DNA of 44,515 nt, taken from positions 1 through 44,515 of the forward strand of contig DUEL01000056.1 in NCBI GenBank assembly GCA_011192125.1, written 5' to 3'. Source of the stretch: Thermoflexia bacterium (GTDB taxonomy: Bacteria > Chloroflexota > Anaerolineae > B4-G1 > DUEL01). The notes beneath the pieces were generated by a model. It made no database searches. It was not told the origin of the DNA and worked only from the letters and a program-made list of their open reading frames with translations. Below are positions 1 through 7,702 of this stretch, piece after piece (the first letter of the stretch is position 1; every line of letters begins with the position of its first letter). The position numbers and the translations under genes are program-made.

Positions 1-708
1 GCGCGACTGGGTCAGCAGCAGCGTCCCCGCCACGAGCGCCAGGAAGGCCAGCGACGGCAGCAGCGCCGCAGCCGGACCCGCCGTGACCCGCCGCGCCAGC
101 GGCCATCCGACCACCAGCGCCAACGCCAGCGGCAGGTAGAGGGTCAACATCCCCGCCAGGTGGTTCGGGTTCACCCCCGGCGTCCCCTGATCCTCCGGCA
201 GCGTCTCGATCAGGTGAGGGACCCGCCCGCCCAATGCGCCCAGCACCGGCACCTTCGCCGACCAGCGGGCACCGAGCAGCCCAACAGTCGTGATCAGCGC
301 CCCCAGCAGGCAGAAGGCCAGCACCGCCAGAGCCAGGCCTCGCCGGTCCCGCACCGCAAACGACACGGCCCGGAAGGCGATCAGCCCCAGAAGGACGCGG
401 ACCGCCTCCGGAACGGTGACCTCCGGCACCGCCGAGGCCCAGATCCCCACCGGGACCATCAGGGCGAAGAGCAGCAGCGCGCCGTTGAAGGGGGTCACCG
501 GCCACGGCTCCCGCCGGACCATCCAGCGCAGGAGCCAGAGAATTACCAGCAGGGCCAGCGCCCCCGCCGTCCAGAGCGGCCGGACGGTGGGAAAGACCAG
601 GAGGGGAGCGGCAACGATCGCCATCAGCCACTCCAGCCCGGCCACCCAGCACAGAACGGCCAGCAACCCGTCCAGAACCCGGCGGGCGAACGGCTTACTT
701 CCCCACAC
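1..708 (-). CDS. O-antigen ligase/polymerase-family membrane protein, partial (3' end outside window)
   Basis: This multi-spanning membrane protein is cut by the left edge of the window after 236 codons. Hydrophobic segments alternate with short Arg-rich loops, and a loop reading GVNPNHLAGM is followed by another membrane segment and LLLTQSR. That pattern is typical of the O-antigen ligase (WaaL/Wzy_C) family, which joins or polymerises lipid-linked glycans on the outer face of the membrane. The equivalent loop GVNPRVVAGA occurs in the TPR-containing ligase at 9681-11924, so the window holds two members. The GTG start is set by GGAGG six bases upstream, inside the end of the VanZ-like gene, which overlaps it by 14 nt and suggests translational coupling. 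Family assignment is likely; the exact activity (ligase or polymerase) cannot be told. Confidence 0.75.
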   Translation of the reverse strand, partial: MWGSKPFARRVLDGLLAVLCWVAGLEWLMAIVAAPLLVFPTVRPLWTAGALALLVILWLLRWMVRREPWPVTPFNGALLLFALMVPVGIWASAVPEVTVPEAVRVLLGLIAFRAVSFAVRDRRGLALAVLAFCLLGALITTVGLLGARWSAKVPVLGALGGRVPHLIETLPEDQGTPGVNPNHLAGMLTLYLPLALALVVGWPLARRVTAGPAAALLPSLAFLALVAGTLLLTQSR

Positions 709-976
709 CTACCACCTCCGGGTGGGTTCGGCCCGGCAGCACGGCCCGGTACAGGAGAGCGGCCAGCCCGGCATACTCGGCGACGTGGCACAGTCGGCCC
801 ACCAGCCCGCCGTAGGGAGTGTCCGAAAGAGGACCCAGAGGCCTGGAGAGGGAGGAGAAGATGAAGATGCCGGCCATCCAGAGGAGGACCGGCCCCCAAC
901 GGTACGCCGCGTCACCCCAGCGGCTGGCGGCCGAGGCCCGGCCGGGCAGATCAAAACCCTTCGTCTCGCCCTCCAC
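695..976 (-). CDS. Short VanZ-like membrane protein
   Basis: This 93-residue protein has a hydrophobic segment near residues 27-43 (PVLLWMAGIFIFSSLS) and a second containing HVAEYAGLAALLYRA. These match the first half of the VanZ family, whose members are usually longer and have two further membrane helices; those are absent here. The GTG start is well supported by AAGGAGG eight bases upstream. The stop codon lies inside the next gene, an O-antigen-ligase-family protein. VanZ-like proteins often sit beside envelope polysaccharide genes, but the biochemical role of most members is unknown. It is either a naturally short variant or a C-terminally truncated copy. Confidence 0.6.
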   Translation of the reverse strand: MEGETKGFDLPGRASAASRWGDAAYRWGPVLLWMAGIFIFSSLSRPLGPLSDTPYGGLVGRLCHVAEYAGLAALLYRAVLPGRTHPEVVGVGK

Positions 977-1003
977 CTACAACCTCCTTGAGTAGGTGAA
1001 GTT

Positions 1004-1132
1004 TCACGCCTCCACCGCCCGCAGCAGGATCACCATCGTCGCCGGATCACACTCTTCGGTGCCACTTCTGAACAGCCGACGCACTTCCACGCCATCGACG
1101 CCCGGCGGGTTCGTACCCGAGATGTCGATCAC
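1004..1132 (-). CDS. Short open frame of 42 codons, possible gene remnant
   Basis: A short frame begins with GTG-ATC-GAC and ends just upstream of the VanZ-like gene. Its translation (VIDISGTNPPG... then ...PATMVILLRAVEA) looks protein-like rather than random, but no clear ribosome binding site precedes it and I recognise no family. It could be the 3' end of a decayed gene. The remaining bases between the VanZ-like gene and the large gene to the right show nothing else. Confidence 0.2.
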   Translation of the reverse strand: MIDISGTNPPGVDGVEVRRLFRSGTEECDPATMVILLRAVEA

Positions 1133-1168
1133 GGCCTTAGACGGCCAGCCATCCCTTCGGGCGGAAGC

Positions 1169-2938
1169 CTAACCAGACTGTTGGAGTGCGCTTCTCAACT
1201 GGGCCTGGAAAGCCCGATGGCGCGGAAAGCGGTTGCGGATCCCCTCCACCCACTGCCTCGCCGCCTCCTCTCCCCCCCGCAACCGCAGCACCTCGGCACA
1301 TGCCACCGTCAGCATCGCCGCCTTCCCGTAACTGCGCCGGTGTTGATTGCCCACGATGGCCTTCACCCGCCGGTGGGCCACACCCAGGCACCACGCCAGG
1401 TACGCCCGCTCCCGCTGCCCGTCGAGGTCCAGCCGCCCACTCTCCCGCCCCCAGGCTAGACACTCCCTATAGACCGCGTTCAACCGCCCGGGAAGTTCCT
1501 CCTCCCCCTCCCCCGGTTCACCGTAGCCCCACAAGCCAAGGCTGGTGGCCAGAAGACTCCACGACCACAAGGAAGCCAGGTTAGGAGGAAGTTCCTCCAG
1601 CGACCGACGGGAGAGCAGAATCAGGATAAAGGAGAGGACCAGGGCCTGATCGCTGCTTCGACCGGACCATCCCAACACCGGCTTGTTGATAACCGGCCGA
1701 CGCGCGGCCTCCACGTCACACGCCAACAGCCGAGCGTGGACAAGCAAATTGTGATCGGGATCGGCAGACTGTTCGAGCCCGTCCGGCTCTACATAGGGAA
1801 ACGGGGCGACGGAGGGAGAAGGCCGCCGTCCGCCCGCGCCCTCAACGTGCTTGACGGCCCGTTCCATCCAGGCGACCCGGTCCTTGGTGGTCGGAACCGC
1901 CTCCCACAGGTCCAGCAGGCGGGAGAGGGTGGGCTTGGCCCGGAAGGCCTCCCAGCGGCCGAAAAGGAACCGCTCCGGATCGCCCAGCGCTGCGGCGGCG
2001 GAGCACAGATGGTCGGCAATGGCAGCGCGGATGGGAAGGTCGGGCGGCAGGCCCTCCAGGGCCTCCTCCGCAGCGACCAGCACCTCGGCGTACCTCTCCT
2101 CCTCCTCCAGCGCAGCAAACCAGTCCAGGTAGGCACGGGGGTGGGCCCGACCCTCGGTCCGCGCCAGGGCCTCCAACCCCGCCATCCCTTCCGCCATCCG
2201 CACCGCCTCGCGCAGCCAGGCGTCGGCGTCCGTCCCACTCTGCGTCCGCAGGAAACCGATCCAGTCGGTCAGGAAGGCCTCCAGATCAGGCAGAGGGTGA
2301 GGAGAGATCTGCACCAGGTCGTCCAGCATCGGCCGCTCGAAGGGGCCCAGCCAGAAGCGGGCCTCGCGCATCTGATCATAGAGCGCCTGCGGCCGGCGAT
2401 CGGGCGACGCGGTCTCGTAGACGGCACGCAGGTACCGGCCGACGGTCTCCCGATCGTCCACACCGGGCAGGTCGGACAATCGGATCCCCCGCCCGTAGTC
2501 GTCCTCCAACCCCAACAGGTCGAACAGTTTGTCATAGGCCTCCAGGGCAAGACCGACCTCCCCGCTGTCGAAGGCCACCGCTGCCCGCTCGAACAGAAGG
2601 GTCAATGGCTCCACAAACCGCTCGTATGGCCCCAGGTCCGTTTCCTCATACTCGTAGTCCCAACCGTGCCGCTCCTCCCACTCATCGGCCGAATCCATCG
2701 CCTGCCGGATCTCCAGGGCCAGGTCGTCGATGTCGGAAAGGAGATGCTCCCAGACGGCCTGGGGCGGAGGGACGGCAACCTCGCCGACGCCGAGTTGGGC
2801 CAGGAAGGCCTGACGGTCGGCAGGGGGGATCCGCTGGGCCATCGCCCGCAGGATATCGCGCAGTTCGTCGGCTGAACACTCCGCCAGCCGCCGCTCCACG
2901 GCTTCCAAGAAAACCTTGAGGGGCATCTTTTCGCTCAT
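1169..2938 (-). CDS. Large uncharacterised, mostly helical protein (589 aa)
   Basis: I do not recognise a named domain. The sequence is soluble, without signal peptide or membrane segment, and looks almost entirely alpha-helical with many Leu/Glu/Ala helices, resembling a helical-repeat scaffold. Acidic patches occur in the first third. The C-terminal part is more basic and conserved-looking (AYLAWCLGVAHRRVKAIVGN, then RNRFPRHRAFQAQLR); this tail reminds me of proteins encoded beside SWIM zinc-finger proteins, but that is a weak impression. The first ATG has only a weak upstream GAG; a second ATG five codons in, preceded by AGCGAAAAG, is an alternative. A TATAAT hexamer at 3005-3010 (minus) could be its -10 element. 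It is the first gene of a leftward group ending in the VanZ and ligase genes. Confidence 0.6.
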   Translation of the reverse strand: MSEKMPLKVFLEAVERRLAECSADELRDILRAMAQRIPPADRQAFLAQLGVGEVAVPPPQAVWEHLLSDIDDLALEIRQAMDSADEWEERHGWDYEYEETDLGPYERFVEPLTLLFERAAVAFDSGEVGLALEAYDKLFDLLGLEDDYGRGIRLSDLPGVDDRETVGRYLRAVYETASPDRRPQALYDQMREARFWLGPFERPMLDDLVQISPHPLPDLEAFLTDWIGFLRTQSGTDADAWLREAVRMAEGMAGLEALARTEGRAHPRAYLDWFAALEEEERYAEVLVAAEEALEGLPPDLPIRAAIADHLCSAAAALGDPERFLFGRWEAFRAKPTLSRLLDLWEAVPTTKDRVAWMERAVKHVEGAGGRRPSPSVAPFPYVEPDGLEQSADPDHNLLVHARLLACDVEAARRPVINKPVLGWSGRSSDQALVLSFILILLSRRSLEELPPNLASLWSWSLLATSLGLWGYGEPGEGEEELPGRLNAVYRECLAWGRESGRLDLDGQRERAYLAWCLGVAHRRVKAIVGNQHRRSYGKAAMLTVACAEVLRLRGGEEAARQWVEGIRNRFPRHRAFQAQLRSALQQSG

Positions 2939-2979
2939 CGTACGATCTCGACTGCCACGGCGCCAACCAATCTATTGTG

Positions 2980-3171
2980 TGAAACCACCCGAGGATGCGT
3001 GTTTATTATACACCAAAAACACGGTCAGGCTATCGCCCTGTACCGGCGGCTCCTCTTCCTCCGACGAGCACCGATCTCCTGGCCGAGATGCGACGGTAGG
3101 AGAGACCTATGGCCGATATCTACACGGTGGACGCCAGCGTCTTCCTCAACGGGTTCAACCCCCTTCCCTGA
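2980..3171 (+). pseudogene. Decayed toxin-antitoxin remnant (Phd-like antitoxin tail plus PIN toxin N-terminus)
   Basis: At 3109 an ATG with an AGGAG site opens a 20-codon frame reading MADIYTVDASVFLNGFNP before a TGA. VDASVFLNAF-type sequence is a usual first strand and first catalytic Asp of PIN-domain toxins, so this looks like a toxin cut off after its N-terminus. Directly upstream, a frame ends STDLLAEMRR-stop with the toxin's ribosome site overlapping the stop, as in many antitoxin-toxin pairs. Further upstream a different frame reads HGQAIAL, reminiscent of the core of Phd antitoxins. The pieces fit a frameshifted antitoxin followed by a truncated toxin. This is inference from short stretches; only the PIN start is fairly convincing. 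Confidence 0.4.
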
Positions 3172-3200
3172 TTGCCCAAATCAAGATTGTGGGGTATACT
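3172..3200 (+). promoter_or_regulatory. Sigma70-type promoter for the AbrB/PIN module
   Basis: TTGCCC and TATACT are separated by exactly 17 bases, about 60 bases upstream of the AbrB-like start. AbrB-type antitoxins commonly autoregulate, so this is a plausible operator region. Confidence 0.55.
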
Positions 3201-3262
3201 GGGAGCAGACATTCTGCATCTTCTGAAAAGCAGCCGAACGTTGGATCTCAAAGGAGGGACCC

Positions 3263-3541
3263 GTGGACGAGACCGTTCGAGTACGACAGCGGGGCGTGTT
3301 GACCCTGCCCGCCAGCCTGCGGGAAAAATACGGTATCCGGCCCGGCGATACCTTCCGCCTGGTCGATCTGGACGGCATCTTCGTGCTGACACCGATGGTG
3401 CCGATGGTGCCAGAACTGGCCCGCGAGATCGAGCGAATGCGGCGGGAAGCAGGGCTGACCATTGAGGAGTTGCTGGCGGGACTGCGGGAGCAGCGAAAGC
3501 GGTACTACCAGGAGCGATACGGGAATGCCGAGGACGCGTAA
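3263..3541 (+). CDS. AbrB/MazE/SpoVT-family antitoxin
   Basis: This 92-residue protein begins with the swapped-hairpin AbrB fold: VRVRQRGVLTLPASLREKYG then IRPGDTFRLVDLDG, the standard pattern of a short DNA-binding AbrB domain. The C-terminal half is charged and helical (REIERMRREAGLTIEELLAG), as expected for the part that wraps a toxin partner. It starts at GTG with an AAAGGAGG site. Its 3' end overlaps the downstream PIN gene by 17 nt, so the two are almost certainly co-translated as a type II toxin-antitoxin pair in which this protein binds the promoter and neutralises the toxin. Confidence 0.85.
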   Translation: MDETVRVRQRGVLTLPASLREKYGIRPGDTFRLVDLDGIFVLTPMVPMVPELAREIERMRREAGLTIEELLAGLREQRKRYYQERYGNAEDA

Positions 3542-3986
3542 GCCCCGGGTCTTCGTCGACGCCGACGTCCTCTTCGCCGGGGCCGCCTCCCCCACCGAGC
3601 ACGGTGCCAGCCTCGTCGTCCTGCGGATGGCCGAGATCACCCTGGTGGAGGCGCTGGCCTCGGAACAGGTAATCGCGGAGGCGGAACGGAACCTGGCGGA
3701 CAAACTGCCCCAGGCACTGCCGACCTTCCGGCTCATCGTCAGCCGCAGCCTCCGCGTGGTGCCTGACCGTGAGCCGGACGATTTGAAGCCGCATGAGGGT
3801 TTGGCCGATCCCGAGGACCTGCCGATCCTGGTGGCGGCGTTGCGCGAGGGTTGCCGGTGGTTGGTGACCTTCAACGTCCGGCACTACAGGCCCGGTCATC
3901 CCGACCTGACCGCCCTGCGCCCGGGCGAGTTCGTGCAACGCGTGCGCGACCAGTTGGCCTACCTGGCCGCCGAGGAAGAGGAATGA
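3525..3986 (+). CDS. PIN-domain toxin (VapC-like RNase)
   Basis: This 153-residue protein has the PIN layout: a first strand with catalytic Asp (RVFVDADVLFAG), a mid-protein acidic helix (SEQVIAEAERNL), a third acidic site (DPEDLPILVAAL) and a late LVTFNVRHY strand. PIN toxins are Mg-dependent ribonucleases that cut tRNA, rRNA or mRNA. The ATG at 3525 is chosen because AGGAGCG lies just upstream; earlier in-frame codons fall inside the AbrB-like gene. All expected acidic residues are present, so it looks intact, unlike the truncated PIN start at 3109. Confidence 0.85.
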   Translation: MPRTRKPRVFVDADVLFAGAASPTEHGASLVVLRMAEITLVEALASEQVIAEAERNLADKLPQALPTFRLIVSRSLRVVPDREPDDLKPHEGLADPEDLPILVAALREGCRWLVTFNVRHYRPGHPDLTALRPGEFVQRVRDQLAYLAAEEEE

Positions 3987-4069
3987 CCCGACGAAGATCA
4001 CAGGCCTGCGACAGCAACGCGGGAGGAGGAAGACCGCTTCCCGATCGAACAAGAAGAGTACTGACAGGA

Positions 4070-4099
4070 ACAGCGCCCCGTGTTGTCACGAGGCGCTGT
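4070..4099. terminator. Inverted repeat between convergent genes
   Basis: ACAGCGCC and GGCGCTGT form a perfect 8-bp stem with a 14-nt loop between the 3' ends of the PIN gene and the lamin-tail gene. There is no T-run on either side, so it may be a weak or factor-assisted bidirectional terminator. Confidence 0.35.
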
Positions 4100-4129
4100 C
4101 GGATTGCTGATCGCTCAGGGTAGCAGCCC

Positions 4130-6154
4130 CTACTGAGGGACGTTCGATGTCCCTTTCGTCGGGGAGGCGGTGGGCTCGGGTTGCCAGGCGCCGCCGTCGG
4201 GGCTCCGGTACCAGGAGACGTCGTAGTCGGTCGAGCCGTAAGTGTAGGCGTCGAGGACCGTTGTGGCGTCTTCCTTCAAGAACCGGACATCGTCGCCGCT
4301 GTTGTTGAAGTAGCGGGATCGGTCCAGCGTCCAGAAGCCCCCTGCGGGGATGATGGTGCCCGCGGGGATCTGGTACGGAGCGCCGCCCCCACCAGCGATG
4401 TCGTCGATGTAGCAATTGCCGATGTTGATGGGGCCATTGGTGGTGTTGTACAACTCCACCCACTCGTAGCCGCTGGAGGGAGCGGGAAGGATCTCGTTGA
4501 TCACCACCTGTCCGGGTTCGACGTAGCAGCCGTCGCAGTACTGGTAGATCGGATCACAGCCGCCGTTCGGCGCGGGCGTCACCCCGGCATTGCCGTCGTC
4601 CGGATCCACCTCGGCGAAGTAGCCATCCCCGTCGGCATCGGTGCGCACCGGATCGGTGGCCGTGTACCCCACGCCGTTGACGGTGTAGTACACCCCGTCC
4701 GCGGTCCGGATGACGATGTCACCCGCGACGACCGCGTCCCCGATGTCGACATTCGGGTCGCCCCGCTCGGTCATATAGACGTCGCTGGTCGCCAGCAGGA
4801 GGTCCATCACCGCCTGGCGGGGGTGGCCGTAGGGGTTGTCGGCCCCCACCGAGATGACCGAGACCTCAGGATCGAGTTGGTTGACGAAGACGGCGTTGCT
4901 GGAGTGGTCGCTGCCGTGGTGGTTGACCAGGTAGACGTCCACATCCCCCACCTCCGGGGCGACGCTCCACTCGATGTCGTGGTAGGTATAGCCGTAGTCA
5001 CTGACGTAGTATTGACCATCCAGGTCCCCGCCGAGCCACTCGTCGAATGCACCGTACCGGAGCACCGCCCCAATACCGTAGTCGTTCTCCGAGGGCGGAG
5101 ACGGATCGGCGCTGAAGTCGCCGGGGAGGATAGTGCCGTTCCCGTCCACGGTCACGATCTCGAAGACCACTCCGTCCCCCAGGTCCACCTGTCCGGTCCC
5201 CTCCACGGCGACGGTCGGGTTCAGTTTGGCCTGACCCTCGCCTTCCAGATAGGTCCGCCAGTTGTTGAACGTCCCACTGGTCGAGCCCAGGTAGGTGTTG
5301 TAGTCCCGGTGGAGCATCTGGCCCACGGTGAATCCCTGCACCTCCACTAGGTGCCACAGCCCGCCGTAGCCCACGTAGCCGATGTGGTCGACGTGGAAGT
5401 GGGAGGCCACCACATAGTCGATGTACTTGCAGCCCAACACGGACTCGATGTAGGGGCCGATCTTCTCCGCGTCGGCGCTGCTGTTCCAGTAGGACTCGCC
5501 GACATCGAAGAGGAGCGATTTGCCGGTCGGGCCGACGATCAGGGTAGCGTTCCCCTGGCCAATGTTGATATGGTGGATCTCCAGGTAGCCCGGCGTCCAG
5601 GTACCCGTGCCGCACCCGTACCCCCCGTTCGGTGCCCCTTTGGTGGGGGAGGAGGTAGGCTCCGGCTGCCAGGCCCCGCCGTCAGGGCTGCGGTACCAGG
5701 AGACGTCGTAATCGGTCGCGCCGTAGGTGTAGGAGTCCAGGACCGTCGTACCGTCCTCCTTCAGGAACCGGACGTCGTCGCCGCTGTTGTTGAAATACGA
5801 AGTACGGTCCAACGTCCAGAACCCCTTGGCCGGGATGATGGTGCCAGCCGGGATCTGGTAGGGGCTCCCTCCGCCGTCGGCGATGTCGTCGATGTAGCAG
5901 TTGCCGATGTCTAGGTCGGTGTCGGTGGTATTGTACAGCTCTACCCACTCATAGCCGCTGGAGGGGGCGGGCAGGATCTCGTTGATCACCACCTCACCAG
6001 CGGCAATGTTGCAAACGCCTACTTGCGCAGCCGGGGAGGAGCGGAGGGTCGTGTCGGCAATAAGGGAGGGTCTTCCTGCGAAGACAGCGGAGGGGAGGAG
6101 AAACAGCAAACCTACAACAATTAGGGAAACCAACGCGGTTTTGAACACACGCAT
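4130..6154 (-). CDS. Secreted lamin-tail / metallo-beta-lactamase / lamin-tail protein
   Basis: Domain order (numbering from an upstream ATG at 6163): signal peptide at 1-29 (LVSLIVVGLLFLL, cut near VFAG); lamin-tail domain about 55-179; a ComEC-like metallo-beta-lactamase domain about 195-465 with the metal motif HFHVDH at 255-260 and later NHHGSDHSS near 414; a DADGDGYF calcium-loop-like stretch near 509; and a second lamin-tail domain about 550-674. ComEC-type lactamase domains are often nucleases or phosphodiesterases; lamin-tail domains commonly accompany secreted nucleases and phosphatases. An extracellular nuclease or phosphodiesterase is the best guess. The ATG at 6154 is preferred because GGAG lies nine bases before it, whereas the ATG at 6163 directly abuts GGAG. 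No wall anchor is seen. Confidence 0.8.
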   Translation of the reverse strand: MRVFKTALVSLIVVGLLFLLPSAVFAGRPSLIADTTLRSSPAAQVGVCNIAAGEVVINEILPAPSSGYEWVELYNTTDTDLDIGNCYIDDIADGGGSPYQIPAGTIIPAKGFWTLDRTSYFNNSGDDVRFLKEDGTTVLDSYTYGATDYDVSWYRSPDGGAWQPEPTSSPTKGAPNGGYGCGTGTWTPGYLEIHHINIGQGNATLIVGPTGKSLLFDVGESYWNSSADAEKIGPYIESVLGCKYIDYVVASHFHVDHIGYVGYGGLWHLVEVQGFTVGQMLHRDYNTYLGSTSGTFNNWRTYLEGEGQAKLNPTVAVEGTGQVDLGDGVVFEIVTVDGNGTILPGDFSADPSPPSENDYGIGAVLRYGAFDEWLGGDLDGQYYVSDYGYTYHDIEWSVAPEVGDVDVYLVNHHGSDHSSNAVFVNQLDPEVSVISVGADNPYGHPRQAVMDLLLATSDVYMTERGDPNVDIGDAVVAGDIVIRTADGVYYTVNGVGYTATDPVRTDADGDGYFAEVDPDDGNAGVTPAPNGGCDPIYQYCDGCYVEPGQVVINEILPAPSSGYEWVELYNTTNGPINIGNCYIDDIAGGGGAPYQIPAGTIIPAGGFWTLDRSRYFNNSGDDVRFLKEDATTVLDAYTYGSTDYDVSWYRSPDGGAWQPEPTASPTKGTSNVPQ
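4142..4516 (-). repeat. Internal duplication, copy 2 (C-terminal lamin-tail domain)
   Basis: This 375-nt segment encodes 125 residues that align without gaps to the N-terminal lamin-tail domain of the same protein. I count 107 of 125 residues identical by hand. Most differences cluster in one loop (NGPIN against DTDLD). Confidence 0.85.
5627..6001 (-). repeat. Internal duplication, copy 1 (N-terminal lamin-tail domain)
   Basis: Partner of the 375-nt copy about 1.5 kb away in the same gene. Such long near-identical direct repeats could recombine and delete the lactamase domain between them. Confidence 0.85.
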
Positions 6155-6303
6155 AGCATCCATCTCCTACGTATTGTGGACGGTTCCCACACACTCAACG
6201 TTCGAGGGCGCTTGATCGTTCTAGGGATTTCTTCCTACCACACCGATACACACCTCCTTTCCGGACCAAGCCTGTATGCTATGAGGGTCGATCCCCGCCT
6301 GGT

Positions 6304-6332
6304 TTTATAGCACAACCGATCCTCTGGCACAA
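6304..6332 (-). promoter_or_regulatory. Putative promoter of the lamin-tail/lactamase gene
   Basis: On the minus strand TTGTGC and TATAAA are spaced by 17 bases, giving a leader of about 140 nt. The leader contains an unexplained strong Shine-Dalgarno-like AAAGGAGGTG near 6250 with no convincing frame behind it. A GGAACGTTCC palindrome sits just upstream at 6335-6344. Confidence 0.45.
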
Positions 6333-6379
6333 ACGGAACGTTCCACGGGGAGACGAATTGTTTTTGTCAACCGAAAACG

Positions 6380-6543
6380 GACCCACCTGATCATCATCGC
6401 TGAAGGCCAGGTTGGTGGTGACGACCATCGCCACCCGCTCGCAGAGGGTGGAGCAGAGATGGAAGATCAGGTGAACTCCTGTGGCGGAGAAGGGAATGAA
6501 CCCCAACTCGTCCAGGGTGACCAGGCAGCAGGTTCTCGGTCAT
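6380..6543 (-). pseudogene. istB: IS21-family istB helper ATPase relic, internally deleted
   Basis: The istB start survives as an ATGA overlap with the end of istA and reads MTENLLP. The frame then breaks, and another frame gives the IstB Walker B region LVTLDELGFIPFS followed by VAMVVTTNLAFSDDDQVG. IstB is normally about 250 residues; here roughly residues 8 to 150 and the C-terminus are missing, so it cannot work. The family match is firm, because the LDELGF-IPFS and VTTNLAF blocks are diagnostic of IstB. Confidence 0.8.
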
Positions 6544-7230
6544 TCTTCATCCCTCCCCAGCAGTCGGTTGTACGCCTCCAGGTCGGGCGGCCGGCTGCCC
6601 ACCCCGACCAGTTGGGGCCAGCGGCTCAGGTCGAGGGAGGAGGGTGAGGGATCCGGGGAGGTCAGTTGACGGAGACACAGCAGGACGCCGTCGGCGTGGG
6701 CGCAGCCGTACTCCAGAGCCTGGCTCACCGCCTGGGCGATGAGGTCGGCAGGATGGTCGCGGTGCAGCTTCAGGATGCGGACGAACTCCCGCACCCCCCG
6801 CCCATCGGGCCATTTCTCCCGCAGATGGGCCAGCAACTGCTCGTAGACGGGGGGCCAGGAGGCCCGCCAGCGCCGAATGGGCCGGGCGTGGTCGAAGGCG
6901 CCGGGAGCAGCGAGGATGGGTGGCGACGACCTCGTCCAAGTACAGGATCTCGATGTGGAAGGGATAGGCCTTCAGCACCAGGTTCCGGTGGGCCCGGTCG
7001 GCAGGGACTAAATACCGGTTGGTCTCGAACGCCACCTGCCCGACTGCTCCTTCCGGTTCCGCCCCTCCAGGACCCGCTGAACGGCCACCGTCAGGTTGTC
7101 GTAGAGGATCCGCCGGGGGACCCCGCCGAAGTGGTGGAAGGCGCAGACGTGGCCGAGGAAGAAAGCCTCCTGCTTCTGGGCCGGGAAGGCCATCGCGAAC
7201 AGCCGACGAGAGTAGCACAGCCGCTAGGAG
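6540..7230 (-). pseudogene. istA: IS21-family istA transposase relic, truncated and frameshifted
   Basis: Three frames carry consecutive IstA pieces. The first is the catalytic-core segment [19 protein letters not shown] then [13 protein letters not shown] (about 7080-7193). The second is [20 protein letters not shown] with LDEVVATHP (about 6900-7020). The third is the C-terminal tail LREKWPDGRGVREFVRIL to LEAYNRLLGRDEE (6540-6836). The N-terminal helix-turn-helix region is missing and at least two frameshifts separate the parts. It was an IS21-type transposase of the DDE class and is now inactive. Confidence 0.8.
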
Positions 7231-7594
7231 CACCCTCCGCTCCGGAAAAGGGCCCAGTTTTCTAAAGGGATCGCTTTCATCTCCGCCTGGCTGATCCGGG
7301 GGAACGAACTCGAAGGGGCACAGGCCGGAGGAAGATCGGGAAAGGACCACCAATCGCTCCCCCACGCTGAAGAGGTCGCGCTGCGTGGCGAACCCCACAA
7401 ACCGTACCCGTCCCTCGCCGGGCACTCTGCATGGCCCTCTCCGCTCCCACCCTTCCTGCGTTGGGCAAAGGTAAAAGAGACACCCTCCACTTCCGCCCGC
7501 CACAATCTCCTGCTGCCCATCTCCGTCCAGATCTACCGCCTGGATAACCCAGACAGGCCCGTCCAGCCGGGTGTTCCACCGTTCGATGAGGGGC

Positions 7595-7630
7595 CGTGCA
7601 CTGTAGGGGCGAGGTTGGAGAATCGTCTCC
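7595..7630 (-). repeat. 36-nt direct repeat, copy 2
   Basis: This copy matches the one at 7667-7702 at 34 of 36 positions, and the spacer between them is also exactly 36 nt. It encodes ETILQPRPYSAR within the broken FG-GAP frame. Confidence 0.8.
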
Positions 7631-7666
7631 ATGGCCTGGATGGTAGGGCCGGAGGTCAAACGTTAT

Positions 7667-7702
7667 CGTGCACTGTAGGGGCGAAGTTGGAGAATCGCCT
7701 CC
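7667..7702 (-). repeat. 36-nt direct repeat, copy 1
   Basis: It encodes EAILQLRPYSAR. On the plus strand GGGGCGA and TCGCCTC can form a 7-bp stem with one G-U pair, so the unit may be a dispersed palindromic element. Confidence 0.8.

Noticed and set aside
6240..6265. Strong Shine-Dalgarno-like sequence in the lamin-tail gene leader as the start of a leader peptide
   Set aside because: Start codons after AAAGGAGGTG are either too close or followed at once by a stop; no credible peptide results.
7595..7702. Minimal CRISPR array (36-nt repeat, 36-nt spacer)
   Set aside because: Only two repeats, which differ at two positions, no cas genes nearby, and both repeats code in frame for the same peptide of an FG-GAP-type gene.
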